A stretch of DNA of 61,449 nucleotides from Streptomyces malachitofuscus (GTDB taxonomy: Bacteria > Actinomycetota > Actinomycetes > Streptomycetales > Streptomycetaceae), in the NCBI RefSeq assembly GCF_014650055.1, contig NZ_BMUF01000022.1, forward strand, positions 1 to 61,449. The letters run 5' to 3'. A program made the translations under genes and the position numbers. The notes beneath the pieces are model-generated. The model saw only the letters and a list, made by a program, of their open reading frames with translations, ran no database searches and was not told the DNA's origin. Shown here one piece after another: positions 34,706 to 45,250 of the stretch (position 1 is its first letter; every line of letters begins with the position of its first letter).

Positions 34706-34780
34706 CGGTCCTGACGGGATTTGAACCCGCGGCCTCCACCTTGACAGGGTGGCGAGCACTCCAAACTGCTCCACAGGACC
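34706..34780 (-). tRNA. tRNA-Asp(GTC), copy 2
   Basis: 75 nt, identical to 30365-30439. Middle gene of a Glu-Asp-Phe cluster read on the minus strand. Confidence 0.96.
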
Positions 34781-34817
34781 AAGCGTGTCGTACGACAGTG
34801 TCGCACAGGGTGGTGCG

Positions 34818-34890
34818 TGCCCCCAACGGGATTCGAACCCGTGCTACCGCCTTGAAAGGGCGGCGTCCTAGGCCGCTAGACGATGAGGGC
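34818..34890 (-). tRNA. tRNA-Glu(TTC)
   Basis: 73 nt. Acceptor GCCCTCA/TGGGGGC with one G-T pair, anticodon arm CCGCC-CTTTCAA-GGCGG, T arm CGGGTTCGAATCCCG. First gene of the cluster. Confidence 0.96.
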
Positions 34891-34970
34891 TATCGGCCCG
34901 CCTGGGCGCTTCTCAGCGCGTCGGGGACGTGAGAAGCATATGGGATGGCGGGAGGGTTCGCCAAAACGGT

Positions 34971-36581
34971 TTACGGCGCGGGCGTCGAGGGGGTCCCGGC
35001 GGCGGGGGACGACGGGGTGACCGAGGTGGTGCCGGAGGGGGATGGCGGGGTGCTCGCGCCCGGCTGGTTCTCCTCCGGGAGGTGCCGGCTGACCTCCGCC
35101 GTCGTCAGGCCGAGGCCGCCCAGTTCGATCGAGTCCCAGGCCTGGAGGCGGCGGGAGTCACGGTCGAAGTAGAGGATCGACGTCTCGATGGGGTCGGGGT
35201 ACTCGCCCTCGATGGCGCGCAGGCCGCTGCCGCCGGTGGAGCCCTCGATCCTGAGCCGGGTGCCGTACTGCATGACCTCGCTCTCCTCGCGGTGGAGGTG
35301 CCCGGCGAGGACCAGGGGGACGGTGCCGTCGACCTCACGGGCCGCGGAGGGCTCGTGGGCGACCGCGACGTCCACCGGCGTGCCGGCGGCGCGCTGGTCG
35401 CGCAGCGCGGAGGCGAGACGCGCCCCCGCCAGTTCCTGGGACTGCTCGGCCCCGTTCTTGTTCGAGCGGTCGGGGGTGAACTGCGGGTCGCCGATGCCGG
35501 CGAAGCGCAGCCCGGCGATGGTCCTCGCCCTGCCGTCGTCGAGCACGTGGACGTTCTTCAGGCCTTCGAGGTAGCGCTGGGTGACCCGCGAGTCGTGGTT
35601 GCCGCGGACCCAGACGTAGGGCGCGCCAAGGTCCTCGATGGGGTCCAGGAACCCGTTCTCGGCGGCGGTGCCGTGGTCCATCGTGTCGCCGGAGTCGACG
35701 ATCACGTCCACCCGGTACTGCTCCACCAGCGAGGCGATGATCTTCCAGCTCGCGGGGTTGAGGTGGATGTCGGAGACGTGCAGGACCCGGATGGTGGTCG
35801 GGTCGGGCTGGTAGGTGGGGAGCGTGGACGTGGCGTCGTAGAGCTTGGTCACGTTGGTGACCAGGCGGGCCAACTCCTTCTGGTAGACGTCGAACTCGGT
35901 GACGATGCTGCGCGCGTCGCCGACGAGGGAGGGCGCGGAGGAGAGCAGGCCGGAGAACTTCGGCTCCAGGACGGAGTCGGGGTTCCAGGTGGCGAACGCG
36001 GTGCCGCCGGAGGCGGCCAGCAGCGTGAGGGCGAGGCCGCCGGCGGCGAGGGCGCGGCGGGGCCGGCGGTAGATGACCAGGCCGAGCGCCGTGGCACCGG
36101 TGACGACGGCGACGCAGGAGCGCACGGCGAGGTCGGCGGTGCCGTGGGTGATGTCCCGGGCGACCTCCTCCTGGAGGCCGGAGAGGCGCTCGGGGTGGTC
36201 GACGAGGGCCTGGGAACGTTCGGGGTCGAGCTGGTCGACGTTGACGTCGAGACGCACGGGCGCGGTGTGGCTGTCGAGTTGCAGGGCGCCCAGCGGGGAG
36301 ACGTTGATCTTGGTGCCGCCGGTGAAGGAGGGGCGCAGGGTCATCGTGGTGTCCATGGGACCCACGGGGACACGGACGTTGCCGACGACGAGCAGGCCCA
36401 GCCAGGCGCCGAGGACGACCACCGCGACCAGCCCGACGGCGCGGACCCAGGGGCGCTGCTGCGGGGCGAGGGCGGTGGTCGTGGGCGCGGGCCGGCGGGA
36501 GCGGTTGCGGCGGGTGAGGGCCCGCGGGACCCGTTGGATGCGGTGGACGGCGTTCATGACGGCGGAGGGGACGCGGGCCAT
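34971..36581 (-). CDS. Membrane-anchored metallophosphoesterase (calcineurin-like)
   Basis: 536-aa protein. One membrane helix near residues 47-68, an extracytoplasmic stretch, then two more helices (about 155-195) and the enzyme domain. All calcineurin-type metal motifs are present in order: DIHLNP (DxH), GDTMDHG (GDxxD), GNHD, AHEP and GHLH, so it should be an active binuclear metallophosphatase. C-terminal Pro/Ser/Thr tail (about 500-536). The physiological substrate is unknown; extracellular nucleotides or lipid phosphates are possible. Divergent from the zincin gene. Confidence 0.88.
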   Translation of the reverse strand: MARVPSAVMNAVHRIQRVPRALTRRNRSRRPAPTTTALAPQQRPWVRAVGLVAVVVLGAWLGLLVVGNVRVPVGPMDTTMTLRPSFTGGTKINVSPLGALQLDSHTAPVRLDVNVDQLDPERSQALVDHPERLSGLQEEVARDITHGTADLAVRSCVAVVTGATALGLVIYRRPRRALAAGGLALTLLAASGGTAFATWNPDSVLEPKFSGLLSSAPSLVGDARSIVTEFDVYQKELARLVTNVTKLYDATSTLPTYQPDPTTIRVLHVSDIHLNPASWKIIASLVEQYRVDVIVDSGDTMDHGTAAENGFLDPIEDLGAPYVWVRGNHDSRVTQRYLEGLKNVHVLDDGRARTIAGLRFAGIGDPQFTPDRSNKNGAEQSQELAGARLASALRDQRAAGTPVDVAVAHEPSAAREVDGTVPLVLAGHLHREESEVMQYGTRLRIEGSTGGSGLRAIEGEYPDPIETSILYFDRDSRRLQAWDSIELGGLGLTTAEVSRHLPEENQPGASTPPSPSGTTSVTPSSPAAGTPSTPAP

Positions 36582-36653
36582 TGGTCCCGTATGCCCAAGT
36601 CACGCTCCGGATATGCGGGTCTCCCGCGCATCTCGTACGGACGGCTCGTACCC

Positions 36654-36659
36654 GACAAT
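36654..36659 (+). promoter_or_regulatory. Candidate -10 box of a leaderless gene
   Basis: GACAAT, 6 nt, GTG at 36666. Same spacing as the purD and purF examples. Confidence 0.45.
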
Positions 36660-36665
36660 GGCTCT

Positions 36666-37016
36666 GTGCTGGAGATGACGCGCGAGACGTTCGAGGAGCT
36701 GGTCTCCGAGGCGCTGGACCGGATTCCGCCGGAGCTGATGCGGCTGATGGACAACGTCGCGGTGTTCGTCGAGGACGAGCCGCCGGCGGACGATCCGGAG
36801 CTGCTGGGGCTGTACGAGGGGACACCACTGACGGAGCGGGGCGAGTGGTACGCCGGGGTGCTGCCGGACCGGATCACCATCTACCGGGGGCCGACCCTGC
36901 GGATGTGCGAGTCCCGGGAGGACGTGGTCGCGGAGACGGAGATCACGGTGGTGCACGAGATCGCGCACCACTTCGGCATCGACGACGCCCGGCTGCACGC
37001 GCTCGGCTACGGGTGA
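36666..37016 (+). CDS. Small metallopeptidase family protein (zincin, DUF1025-like)
   Basis: 116-aa protein with a minimal zincin fold. The zinc motif is VVHEIAHHFGID (HExxH at about residues 100-104). The N-terminal part MTRETFEELVSEALDRIPPEL and VAVFVEDEP match a family widespread in actinobacteria. No signal peptide, so cytoplasmic. The GTG at 36666 gives MLEMTRE; the ATG three codons later has GGAG too close to serve. No known substrate. Confidence 0.85.
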   Translation: MLEMTRETFEELVSEALDRIPPELMRLMDNVAVFVEDEPPADDPELLGLYEGTPLTERGEWYAGVLPDRITIYRGPTLRMCESREDVVAETEITVVHEIAHHFGIDDARLHALGYG

Positions 37017-37089
37017 GCCGTTCGCGTGTCTTCTTGCGGGTGGCGGGAGTTGGGGTTGTTGACCCTGTACTCCGACCGGAGGTGGCCCC

Positions 37090-37635
37090 GTGCGCCGCTT
37101 GTACGTACCCGTCCGCCTGGCCGCCACCGTCGTGGCCGTCGCCGCTGCCGCCGGTTGTGTGAGCGTGGGTGACGACGGTGCCGGCCGGGGTGCCGGACCG
37201 TCGCACTCCGCGGGGCGGTCGGGCGGTGAGGCGCCGGACGGAGGAGCGGCGGGGCCGGGCGGCGGGGCCGGGTACGGCGCGGCGGCGGCCGACGGTGAGC
37301 GCGGCGACGGCGGCGAGGGCAAGGAACGCAAGGGCAAGGGGAAGAAGCGCGGGGCGGGGAAGCGCGCGCCGGGCGAGGCCTCGCCGTCCGCGGGGGCGAG
37401 CGGGTCGGCGCCGGCCGACGGCGGCCCCGGCGGACCTCCCGGGCCGGCCCCGGACGACGGGCCGGTGCCGCCGGAGCCCTCCCGGACGCCGGACCCGGAG
37501 CCCACGCCGACGCCGCCCGAGCCGTCGGTCGAGCCGGAGCCGACACAGGCGGAGCCGTCCTCGTCGGCGCACCCGCCGCCGGGCACCCAACTGGCACAGC
37601 GGGAGCCGGCGCCGGAAGCGGGGGCGCCGGTCTAG
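37090..37635 (+). CDS. Putative Pro/Gly-rich lipoprotein
   Basis: 181-aa secreted protein. Signal peptide (basic MRRLYVPVR, then Ala/Val-rich core) ending in AAAAGC (Cys near residue 22), a lipobox. The mature part is low complexity: Gly/Ala-rich, a Lys-rich block (KERKGKGKKRGAGKR) and Pro/Glu/Thr repeats like a wall-spanning segment. No folded domain recognised. GTG start with GGAGG upstream. Possibly a species-variable surface protein. Confidence 0.6.
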   Translation: MRRLYVPVRLAATVVAVAAAAGCVSVGDDGAGRGAGPSHSAGRSGGEAPDGGAAGPGGGAGYGAAAADGERGDGGEGKERKGKGKKRGAGKRAPGEASPSAGASGSAPADGGPGGPPGPAPDDGPVPPEPSRTPDPEPTPTPPEPSVEPEPTQAEPSSSAHPPPGTQLAQREPAPEAGAPV

Positions 37636-37883
37636 AACAACCACCCGAGTACACCCGTGCCCGACGGACCCTGTCTCACCTGCAGATTTGCTTTCGGGGT
37701 GCCGGGGTGCGTATGGTGGCAGATCGTTTGATCCTATTTGCCCGGCGCCACTGCAGAGCGCGCCGTGTGGCGCGTACTCTCCCTTACCGTGGTGGACCGC
37801 ATCGAGGCGGTCGTTATTGCGAATCGCGAATCACGGAGTTGACGGGCGCGTGCCGAAGAGACTCCGGAAGGTTTCGCATTCGT

Positions 37884-40019
<2,136 letters not shown>

Positions 40020-40040
40020 CGCAGTCTCACCGAGCTGACC

Positions 40041-40078
40041 GGAAGGGCCCGCACGACACCTGTCGCGCGGGCCCTTCC
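40041..40078 (+). terminator. Terminator after the helicase gene
   Basis: GGAAGGGCCCGC / GCGGGCCCTTCC arms, about 20 bp after the stop. Confidence 0.8.
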
Positions 40079-40172
40079 GCGTGCCCCCCGGGACACGGCC
40101 CGACCCGCCTCCCCGATACCCGATCGGAGACTCGGCCACGTCCGGCTATGCTCGGGGAGGCAACATCGCCAG

Positions 40173-40245
40173 GGGCCCTTAGCTCAATTGGCAGAGCAGT
40201 GGACTTTTAATCCATTGGTTGTGGGTTCGAGTCCCACAGGGCCTA
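40173..40245 (+). tRNA. tRNA-Lys(TTT)
   Basis: 73 nt. Acceptor GGGCCCT/AGGGCCT, D arm GCTCAATTGGCAGAGC, anticodon arm TGGA-CTTTTAA-TCCA, T arm GTGGGTTCGAGTCCCAC. CCA is not encoded. Confidence 0.96.
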
Positions 40246-40282
40246 CCGGTGGCGGGGGAGAGAGACACCTCTGACCCGCTGT

Positions 40283-40320
40283 GCAGCGCCTGATCCGGCT
40301 TCGGCCGGGTCGGGCGCTGC
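40283..40320 (+). terminator. Terminator after tRNA-Lys
   Basis: GCAGCGCC...GGCGCTGC with an inner GATCCGGC/GCCGGGTC stem and UUCG tetraloop. The rest of 40321-40630 has no gene I can support. Confidence 0.75.
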
Positions 40321-40630
40321 TTCGTTTCGTGGGAGGACGAGACCGGCCAGGAGGGCCGGCCGCCGCCGATCTGCCGCGCGGACGAGTGATCTCCACGAGG
40401 CCCTGATCGTCGGGTGGTACGGCCGAGGTGGGCGCACATGCGGTCGTCGATGGTTGACGACGCTGCTCGAAGGCCGACGAGCCGGTCTCCAACCTGCTCC
40501 AGGACTCGGACACTGTCTCCGCCGACCAGTGAGCTCTTCCGTCGGGACCCGTCCCGTAGGTTCTGCCCTTGGATCGGACGGGCCGGCGACGCCACCCGGA
40601 CGTGGGTCGGTCCCAGGAGGAGGGCAAGCC

Positions 40631-40981
40631 ATGGGGTACAGGGAGCGACGGGTCGAGATGATCGCCGGCCGAGCGGCGCCGTACCTGGAGCCCGGGGAGC
40701 AGATCCAGACGGGGTTCATGACGGTGACCGGTTCGGGGATCATCACCGTGCCGGCAGAGACGATCGTGGTCACCGACCGCGCGATCCTCGTCGTGGGCCG
40801 GGACGGGGCGCAGCGCCTCCCGCGCGAGGTCCGGTTCGGCAAGCCGTCCGGGATCTACCACAAGTTCGAGCTCGACCGTACGTACAAGGTGCACCGCCAG
40901 TGGTTCAAGGAGGTCGTCGCGGCCGACGAGGCGCTGGGTGCCCCGCGGACCGACGACGGCCCGGCGGCCGGGGAGCACTGA
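40631..40981 (+). CDS. Hypothetical protein, PH-like beta domain
   Basis: 116-aa soluble protein. The middle (ETIVVTDRAILVVGRDGAQRLPREVRFG, split here only by strands) resembles bacterial PH-type beta-sandwich proteins in strand pattern, but no strong motif is seen. The ATG at 40631 follows AGGAGGAGGG. The stop lies 20 bp before the convergent DUF3040 gene. Function unknown. Confidence 0.65.
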   Translation: MGYRERRVEMIAGRAAPYLEPGEQIQTGFMTVTGSGIITVPAETIVVTDRAILVVGRDGAQRLPREVRFGKPSGIYHKFELDRTYKVHRQWFKEVVAADEALGAPRTDDGPAAGEH

Positions 40982-41001
40982 GCCCGCCCGGCCGCGCCGT
41001 G

Positions 41002-41286
41002 TCAGCAGCGCCGGGGGCGGCGGGCCCGCGAGCGGCGTTCCGGGTCGAGGAGCTGCACGGCGATCCCGGAGAGAACCAGACCCGCCGCGATGAGCAGTCC
41101 GTCGGGGACGAGCACCCCCGCGATCAGCATCGTCACCCCGATGACCAGCGCCCACCAGGCGCCCGTGCGCCGGTACTCGCGCGGGCGGGTCGGCTGTCCG
41201 GCGGACAGCGAACGGGCGAAACGGGGATCCTCGTGCTCGAGTCGGGCCGCGAGGTCGACGAGGCGATCGTCGTTGGACTGGGGCAC
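41002..41286 (-). CDS. DUF3040 family small membrane protein
   Basis: 94-aa protein. The N-terminal cytoplasmic part RLVDLAARLEHEDPRFARSL is the DUF3040 signature; two membrane helices (about residues 45-80) follow, with a basic Arg-rich C-terminus. The GTG at 41286 has AGGAGGAGCC upstream, so the longer frame to 41487 is not used. A common actinobacterial family without known role. Confidence 0.85.
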   Translation of the reverse strand: MPQSNDDRLVDLAARLEHEDPRFARSLSAGQPTRPREYRRTGAWWALVIGVTMLIAGVLVPDGLLIAAGLVLSGIAVQLLDPERRSRARRPRRC

Positions 41287-41705
41287 GGCTCCTCCTTCCG
41301 AGGGGTGGCCGCACGGCGCCATGCCGACGGCCGCGTTCCGGAACACCGGGCGTGTGAAGGGGATCCGTCGGCCTGTCGCGAACTCGGGCCGGTACAAGGG
41401 AGCTTGCCCGTGCGCCGACGTGGTCACCCGTCCGGTACGGAAACTCCAGGGTCTCCCGTCGCCGTCGGCCGGGGCCATCGGTCGCACTCCCCATCTTCAC
41501 GGGCGACGGTGCCCATGCGGGCCGCCGCCGCATAGGGGTGTCTGCGCGAAAATGGGGGTTGTCACCGATGGCGCGCGGCCTGCTCAGGGCCCAGGCTGGA
41601 TGGTGACGGCCCGCGCCGCGCCCCCGGTCCGCGGGCCCGTCCTGGCTCCCGCCGCACCGGGAGCCTCCCCCGTCGGAGCGGTCCATGGCGAGGAGGCGGT
41701 ACGGG
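41287..41705. other. Intergenic region before a two-component system
   Basis: 419 bp between divergent genes. No convincing gene, RNA or repeat is seen; promoters for both sides must lie here. Confidence 0.5.
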
Positions 41706-42713
41706 GTGCCTCTGTTCTGGCGGATCTTCATGCTGAACGCCGTCGTGCTCGTCGTCGCCACGGCCCTTCTGCTGGGACCCGTCACCGTCTCCACCCCTGT
41801 GCTGCTCACCGAGGCCGCGGTGCTCACCGTGGGCCTGGCCGCCATGCTGGTCGCCAACGCGCTGCTGCTCCGCTTCGGGCTGGCGCCGCTGCAGCGCCTG
41901 ACCCGCGCCATGACCACCGCCGACCTGCTCCGCCCTGGGCACCGTCCCGAGGTCGGCGGGCGCGGTGAGATCGCCGAGCTGATCACCACGTTCAACACCA
42001 TGCTCGACCGGCTCGAGGACGAGCGCGCCACGAGCAGCGCCCGTGCCCTGTCGGCGCAGGAGGGGGAGCGCCGCCGTATCGCCCAGGAGCTGCACGACGA
42101 GGTCGGCCAGTCCCTGACCGCCGTACTGCTCCAGCTCAAGCGGGCCGCCGACCACGCCCCGCCGGAACTGGGCGACGAACTGCGCCAGGTCCAGGAGACC
42201 ACCCGCGCGAGTCTGGAGGAGATCCGGCGGATCGCCCGCCGGCTGCGCCCCGGCGTCCTGGACGAGCTGGGCCTGGCCAGCGCCCTCAAGGCCCTCGCCA
42301 CCGAGTTCGGTGGCTCCGGTCTGAGCGTCCAGCACAGCCTCGCCGGGGACCTGCCCGAGCTGGACCGGGAGACCGAGCTGGTCATCTACCGGGTCGCCCA
42401 GGAAGGTCTCACCAACATCGTCCGCCACTCACAGGCACGCCGGGCGGAGCTCGCCCTGTCCCGTACGCCCGGCGGTGTCCTGCTGCGCGTCCGTGACGAC
42501 GGCCGGGGCATCGTCGGCGCGGCGGAGGGCGCCGGAATCCGCGGCATGCGGGAACGCGCCCTGCTCGTCGGCGCCGGCCTGGCCGTGGAGCCCGGACCCG
42601 GCGGTGGCACCGAGGTGCGTCTGGCCGTGCCCGTCCCCGCCCGCTTCCCCGCGCATGCCCTCATCCCCGTAGGAGGGCCGTCGATGCCCGCGCACGCTCC
42701 TCCGCCTCCGTGA
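41706..42713 (+). CDS. Sensor histidine kinase, NarX/HisKA_3 type
   Basis: 335-aa kinase. Two membrane helices (about residues 5-24 and 35-58) with a very short outside loop, a HAMP domain (about 60-112), the phosphorylated H130 in AQELHDEVGQSL, N box YRVAQEGLTNIVRHS and G box GAGIRGMRERA. Ends in a Pro/Ala tail. The GTG at 41706 follows AGGAGGCGGT, which lies inside the reading frame begun by an ATG at 41685, so the shorter start is preferred. Co-transcribed with the response regulator 28 bp downstream. Confidence 0.9.
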   Translation: MPLFWRIFMLNAVVLVVATALLLGPVTVSTPVLLTEAAVLTVGLAAMLVANALLLRFGLAPLQRLTRAMTTADLLRPGHRPEVGGRGEIAELITTFNTMLDRLEDERATSSARALSAQEGERRRIAQELHDEVGQSLTAVLLQLKRAADHAPPELGDELRQVQETTRASLEEIRRIARRLRPGVLDELGLASALKALATEFGGSGLSVQHSLAGDLPELDRETELVIYRVAQEGLTNIVRHSQARRAELALSRTPGGVLLRVRDDGRGIVGAAEGAGIRGMRERALLVGAGLAVEPGPGGGTEVRLAVPVPARFPAHALIPVGGPSMPAHAPPPP

Positions 42714-42741
42714 CCGACGCACCCGACCGGAAACGCTGAAC

Positions 42742-43401
42742 ATGACCGAGCAGGCCCCCACCCGCATTCTTCTCGCCGACGACCACGTACTGGTCCGCCG
42801 GGGGGTTCGCCTCATCCTGAACGGCGAACCGGACCTGACCGTCGTGGCCGAGGCCGCCGACGGCGTCGAAGCCCTCGAGCAGGCCCGTGAGCACCGCCCC
42901 GACCTGGCCATCCTCGACATCGGCATGCCCCGACTGACCGGTCTCCAGGCGGCCCGTGAGCTCTCCCGCACCTCGCCGGAGACGCGGATCCTCATCCTGA
43001 CCATGTACGACAACGAGCAGTTCTTCTTCGAGGCGCTCGCCGCCGGTGCCTCGGGCTACGTCCTGAAGTCCGTCGCCGACCAGGACCTCGTCGAGGCCTG
43101 CCACGCCACCATGCGCGGCGAGCCGTTCCTCTACCCGGGAGCCGTCAACGCCCTCATCCACAACTACCTCGATCTCGCGCGGGAGGGCCGGACCCTGCCG
43201 GCCAAGGCCATCACCGACCGCGAGGAGCAGATCCTCAAGCTCGTCGCCGAGGGGCACACCTCGCAGCAGATCGCCGGTCTTCTGGTGATCAGCCCCAAGA
43301 CGGTGGAGCGGCACCGCGCCAACCTGCTGGCCAAGCTCGGTCTGAAGGACCGGCTGGAGCTCACCCGGTACGCCATCCGCGTCGGCCTGATCGAACCGTG
43401 A
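42742..43401 (+). CDS. NarL/LuxR-family response regulator
   Basis: 219-aa regulator. Receiver with phosphoacceptor D59 in LAILDIGMP and conserved Lys in YVLKS. A LuxR HTH (about 155-215) with ITDREEQILKLVAEGHTSQQIA and SPKTVERHRANLLAKLGL is the strongest family match. Partner of the kinase just upstream. Targets unknown; the RibD-like gene 114 bp downstream might be one, but nothing shows this. Confidence 0.93.
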   Translation: MTEQAPTRILLADDHVLVRRGVRLILNGEPDLTVVAEAADGVEALEQAREHRPDLAILDIGMPRLTGLQAARELSRTSPETRILILTMYDNEQFFFEALAAGASGYVLKSVADQDLVEACHATMRGEPFLYPGAVNALIHNYLDLAREGRTLPAKAITDREEQILKLVAEGHTSQQIAGLLVISPKTVERHRANLLAKLGLKDRLELTRYAIRVGLIEP

Positions 43402-43515
43402 ACCGTCCTCCGGGTCGGCCGGGGGCGCGGGCGGCGCACCGCCGGGCGGGTTGTCAGACTTGACCCGGGCCGCGCAGCGGTCCCGCCAGCCGCCGATCCC
43501 CCCCGGAGTGCGCCG

Positions 43516-44649
43516 ATGCCCCGTCCGTACGTCCTGCTGTCCGCCGCCGTCTCCCTCGACGGCTACCTGGACGACACCGGTCCCGAGCGGCTGCTGCTGT
43601 CCGGCCCGGCCGACTTCGACCGGGTCGACGAGGTGCGGGCATCCGTGGACGCCATCCTGGTCGGCGCCGGCACGATCCGCGCCGACAACCCCCGGCTGCT
43701 GGTCAACTCGCCCGAGCGCCGCGCCGCCCGTCTCGCCGAGGGCAGGCCCGAGTATCCGCTCAAGGTGACCGTCAGCGGGTCCGGAGAGCTGGACCCGGCG
43801 GCGCGGTTCTGGCACACCGGCGGCGAGAAGGTCCTCTGCACCACCGACAAGGGCGCCGAGCGCGCCCGCGCCCTCGGCCTCGCCGCCGATGTGGTCCCGC
43901 TCGGCCCGGAGCTCGACTGGCGGCGCCTGCTGGAGCATCTGGGCACCGTGCGCGGGGTGCGGCGGCTGATGGTGGAGGGCGGCGGCCGCGTCCACACCCA
44001 GCTGCTCACCCAGGGCCTCGCCGACGAGCTCCAGCTGGTCCTCGCCCCGCTGTTCGTCGGCGACGCGGACGCGCCCCGGCTGTTCGGGCCCGGCTCCTAC
44101 CAGGGCGGCCGGCTGCGGTTGGTGGAGACCCGCCCGATAGGCGATGTGGTCCTGATGCGCTACGAGCCCACGGCGCCCGGCACCGGCGCGCTGCCCGTCG
44201 CCGCCGACCACCACTGGCTGGCCCTCGCCTGCGAGCTGGCCGCGCAGTGTCCGCCCTCGCGGACGGCGTTCAGTGTGGGCGCGGTGGTGGTGGCCGCGGA
44301 CGGCACGGAGCTGGCGCGGGGCCACTCACGGGAGGGCGGTGACCCGGTGGTGCACGCGGAGGAGGCCGCGCTCGCCAAGACCGATCCCACGGACGCCCGG
44401 CTCGCCGGTGCCACCGTGTACTCGAGCCTGGAGCCGTGCGCCCGGCGCGCGTCGCGGCCGGCGCCCTGTGCGGGGCTGATCCTGGACGCGGGGATACGGC
44501 GGGTGGTCACGGCCTGGCGGGAGCCGGACACGTTCGTGGCCGGTGCCGACGGCAGCGCGGTACTGGCGGACGGGGGCGCCACCGTGGTCGTCCTGCCGGA
44601 GCACGAAGACCGCGCGAAGGCGCCGAACGGCCACTTGACCGGCCGCTGA
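43516..44649 (+). CDS. RibD-like bifunctional protein with reversed domain order (reductase then deaminase)
   Basis: 377-aa protein. Residues 1-220 are a RibD_C/DHFR-like reductase: YVLLSAAVSLDGYLDD, AILVGAGTIRADNP, RRLMVEGGGRVHTQLL. Residues 230-377 are a CMP/dCMP deaminase-type domain: GAVVVAADGTELARGHSREGG, zinc motif HAEEAAL, and LEPCARRASRPAPCAGLI (PC-x8-C). Standard RibD has deaminase first and reductase second. All zinc ligands are present. It may perform the riboflavin deaminase/reductase steps or act on a related pyrimidine in secondary metabolism. ATG at 43516 lacks a strong ribosome site. Confidence 0.85.
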   Translation: MPRPYVLLSAAVSLDGYLDDTGPERLLLSGPADFDRVDEVRASVDAILVGAGTIRADNPRLLVNSPERRAARLAEGRPEYPLKVTVSGSGELDPAARFWHTGGEKVLCTTDKGAERARALGLAADVVPLGPELDWRRLLEHLGTVRGVRRLMVEGGGRVHTQLLTQGLADELQLVLAPLFVGDADAPRLFGPGSYQGGRLRLVETRPIGDVVLMRYEPTAPGTGALPVAADHHWLALACELAAQCPPSRTAFSVGAVVVAADGTELARGHSREGGDPVVHAEEAALAKTDPTDARLAGATVYSSLEPCARRASRPAPCAGLILDAGIRRVVTAWREPDTFVAGADGSAVLADGGATVVVLPEHEDRAKAPNGHLTGR

Positions 44650-44712
44650 GACAGGGCCGCAGGTAATGGGTGTGCGGCATGTCCCGCGGATGGCGTACAC
44701 TGGTCTCAACGA

Positions 44713-44786
44713 CGCGGGGTGGAGCAGCTCGGTAGCTCGCTGGGCTCATAACCCAGAGGTCGCAGGTTCAAATCCTGTCCCCGCTA
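44713..44786 (+). tRNA. Initiator tRNA-Met(CAT)
   Basis: 74 nt. Starts CGCGGGG against CCCCGCT, so positions 1 and 72 are unpaired; the anticodon arm CTGGG-CTCATAA-CCCAG has three consecutive G-C pairs. Both marks define the initiator. The T arm is GCAGGTTCAAATCCTGT. Confidence 0.95.
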
Positions 44787-44793
44787 CTGAAGG

Positions 44794-44836
44794 CCGAGGG
44801 CCGGAATCCGACAAAGGTTCCGGCCCTCGGTGTTTT
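44794..44836 (+). terminator. Terminator after initiator tRNA
   Basis: CCGAGGGCCGGAA / TTCCGGCCCTCGG arms followed by TGTTTT. Confidence 0.85.
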
Positions 44837-45082
44837 GCTGCCTCCCCCTCTCCATCACTCACGGTGAGCGGACCGTCCCGCAGCGCATAACAACTGACAC
44901 ACTGTCAGCAGGCGGCCCGCGACTGAGTCGAGGTCAACTCGCCCGTTTTTGACCGCTCGTGGCAGGTAAGTCCACGCGAATATCGTTAACGATCAAGAGG
45001 AACGGCTTGGAATCCGGCCCTCGCGTCTATTAACGTTCGATAACGCAGCGCGGTCGTCCCAGCCGTCACAGAAGTCGGCTCC
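44837..45082 (+). promoter_or_regulatory. Promoter region of the riboswitch-controlled M23 gene
   Basis: No gene. Contains a perfect 12-bp palindrome ATCGTTAACGAT (44982-44993) and AT-rich TATTAACGTTCGATAACG (45029-45046), either of which could serve as operator or -10 region. Confidence 0.4.
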
Positions 45083-45226
45083 GTGCGCACGCGCCGAATC
45101 CCGCAAGGGAACCGGGGAACCACCACCATGGGGTGAATCGTGTGGATGCAGCCGTGGCAACACGGCTCGTATACGCGCGTAGGAGACCTTCCTGCTCCGA
45201 ACCCGTCAGCTAACCCGGTAGGCGAG
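45083..45226 (+). promoter_or_regulatory. c-di-AMP riboswitch (ydaO/yuaA class)
   Basis: Conserved elements occur in order: CGCCGAATCC, GGAACCGGGGAACCAC, TGGGGTGAATC, an apical hairpin (GCCGTGGCAACACGGC), GGAGACCTTCCTGCTCCG, and ACCCGTCAGCTAACCCGGTAGGCG, the last being the most typical block. The closing stem is CGCC with GGCG. The aptamer ends 25 bp before the start of the M23 peptidase gene. In Streptomyces this class controls cell-wall hydrolases, usually lowering expression when c-di-AMP is high. Confidence 0.93.
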
Positions 45227-45250
45227 AAGGAAGGAAAGGAGCGCGCCCAC

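Noticed and set aside
30521..34714. About 1397-codon plus-strand open frame opposite hrpA
   Set aside because: Composition is Arg/Leu/Asp-rich noise, it runs through tRNA genes, and hrpA with all helicase motifs lies on the other strand.
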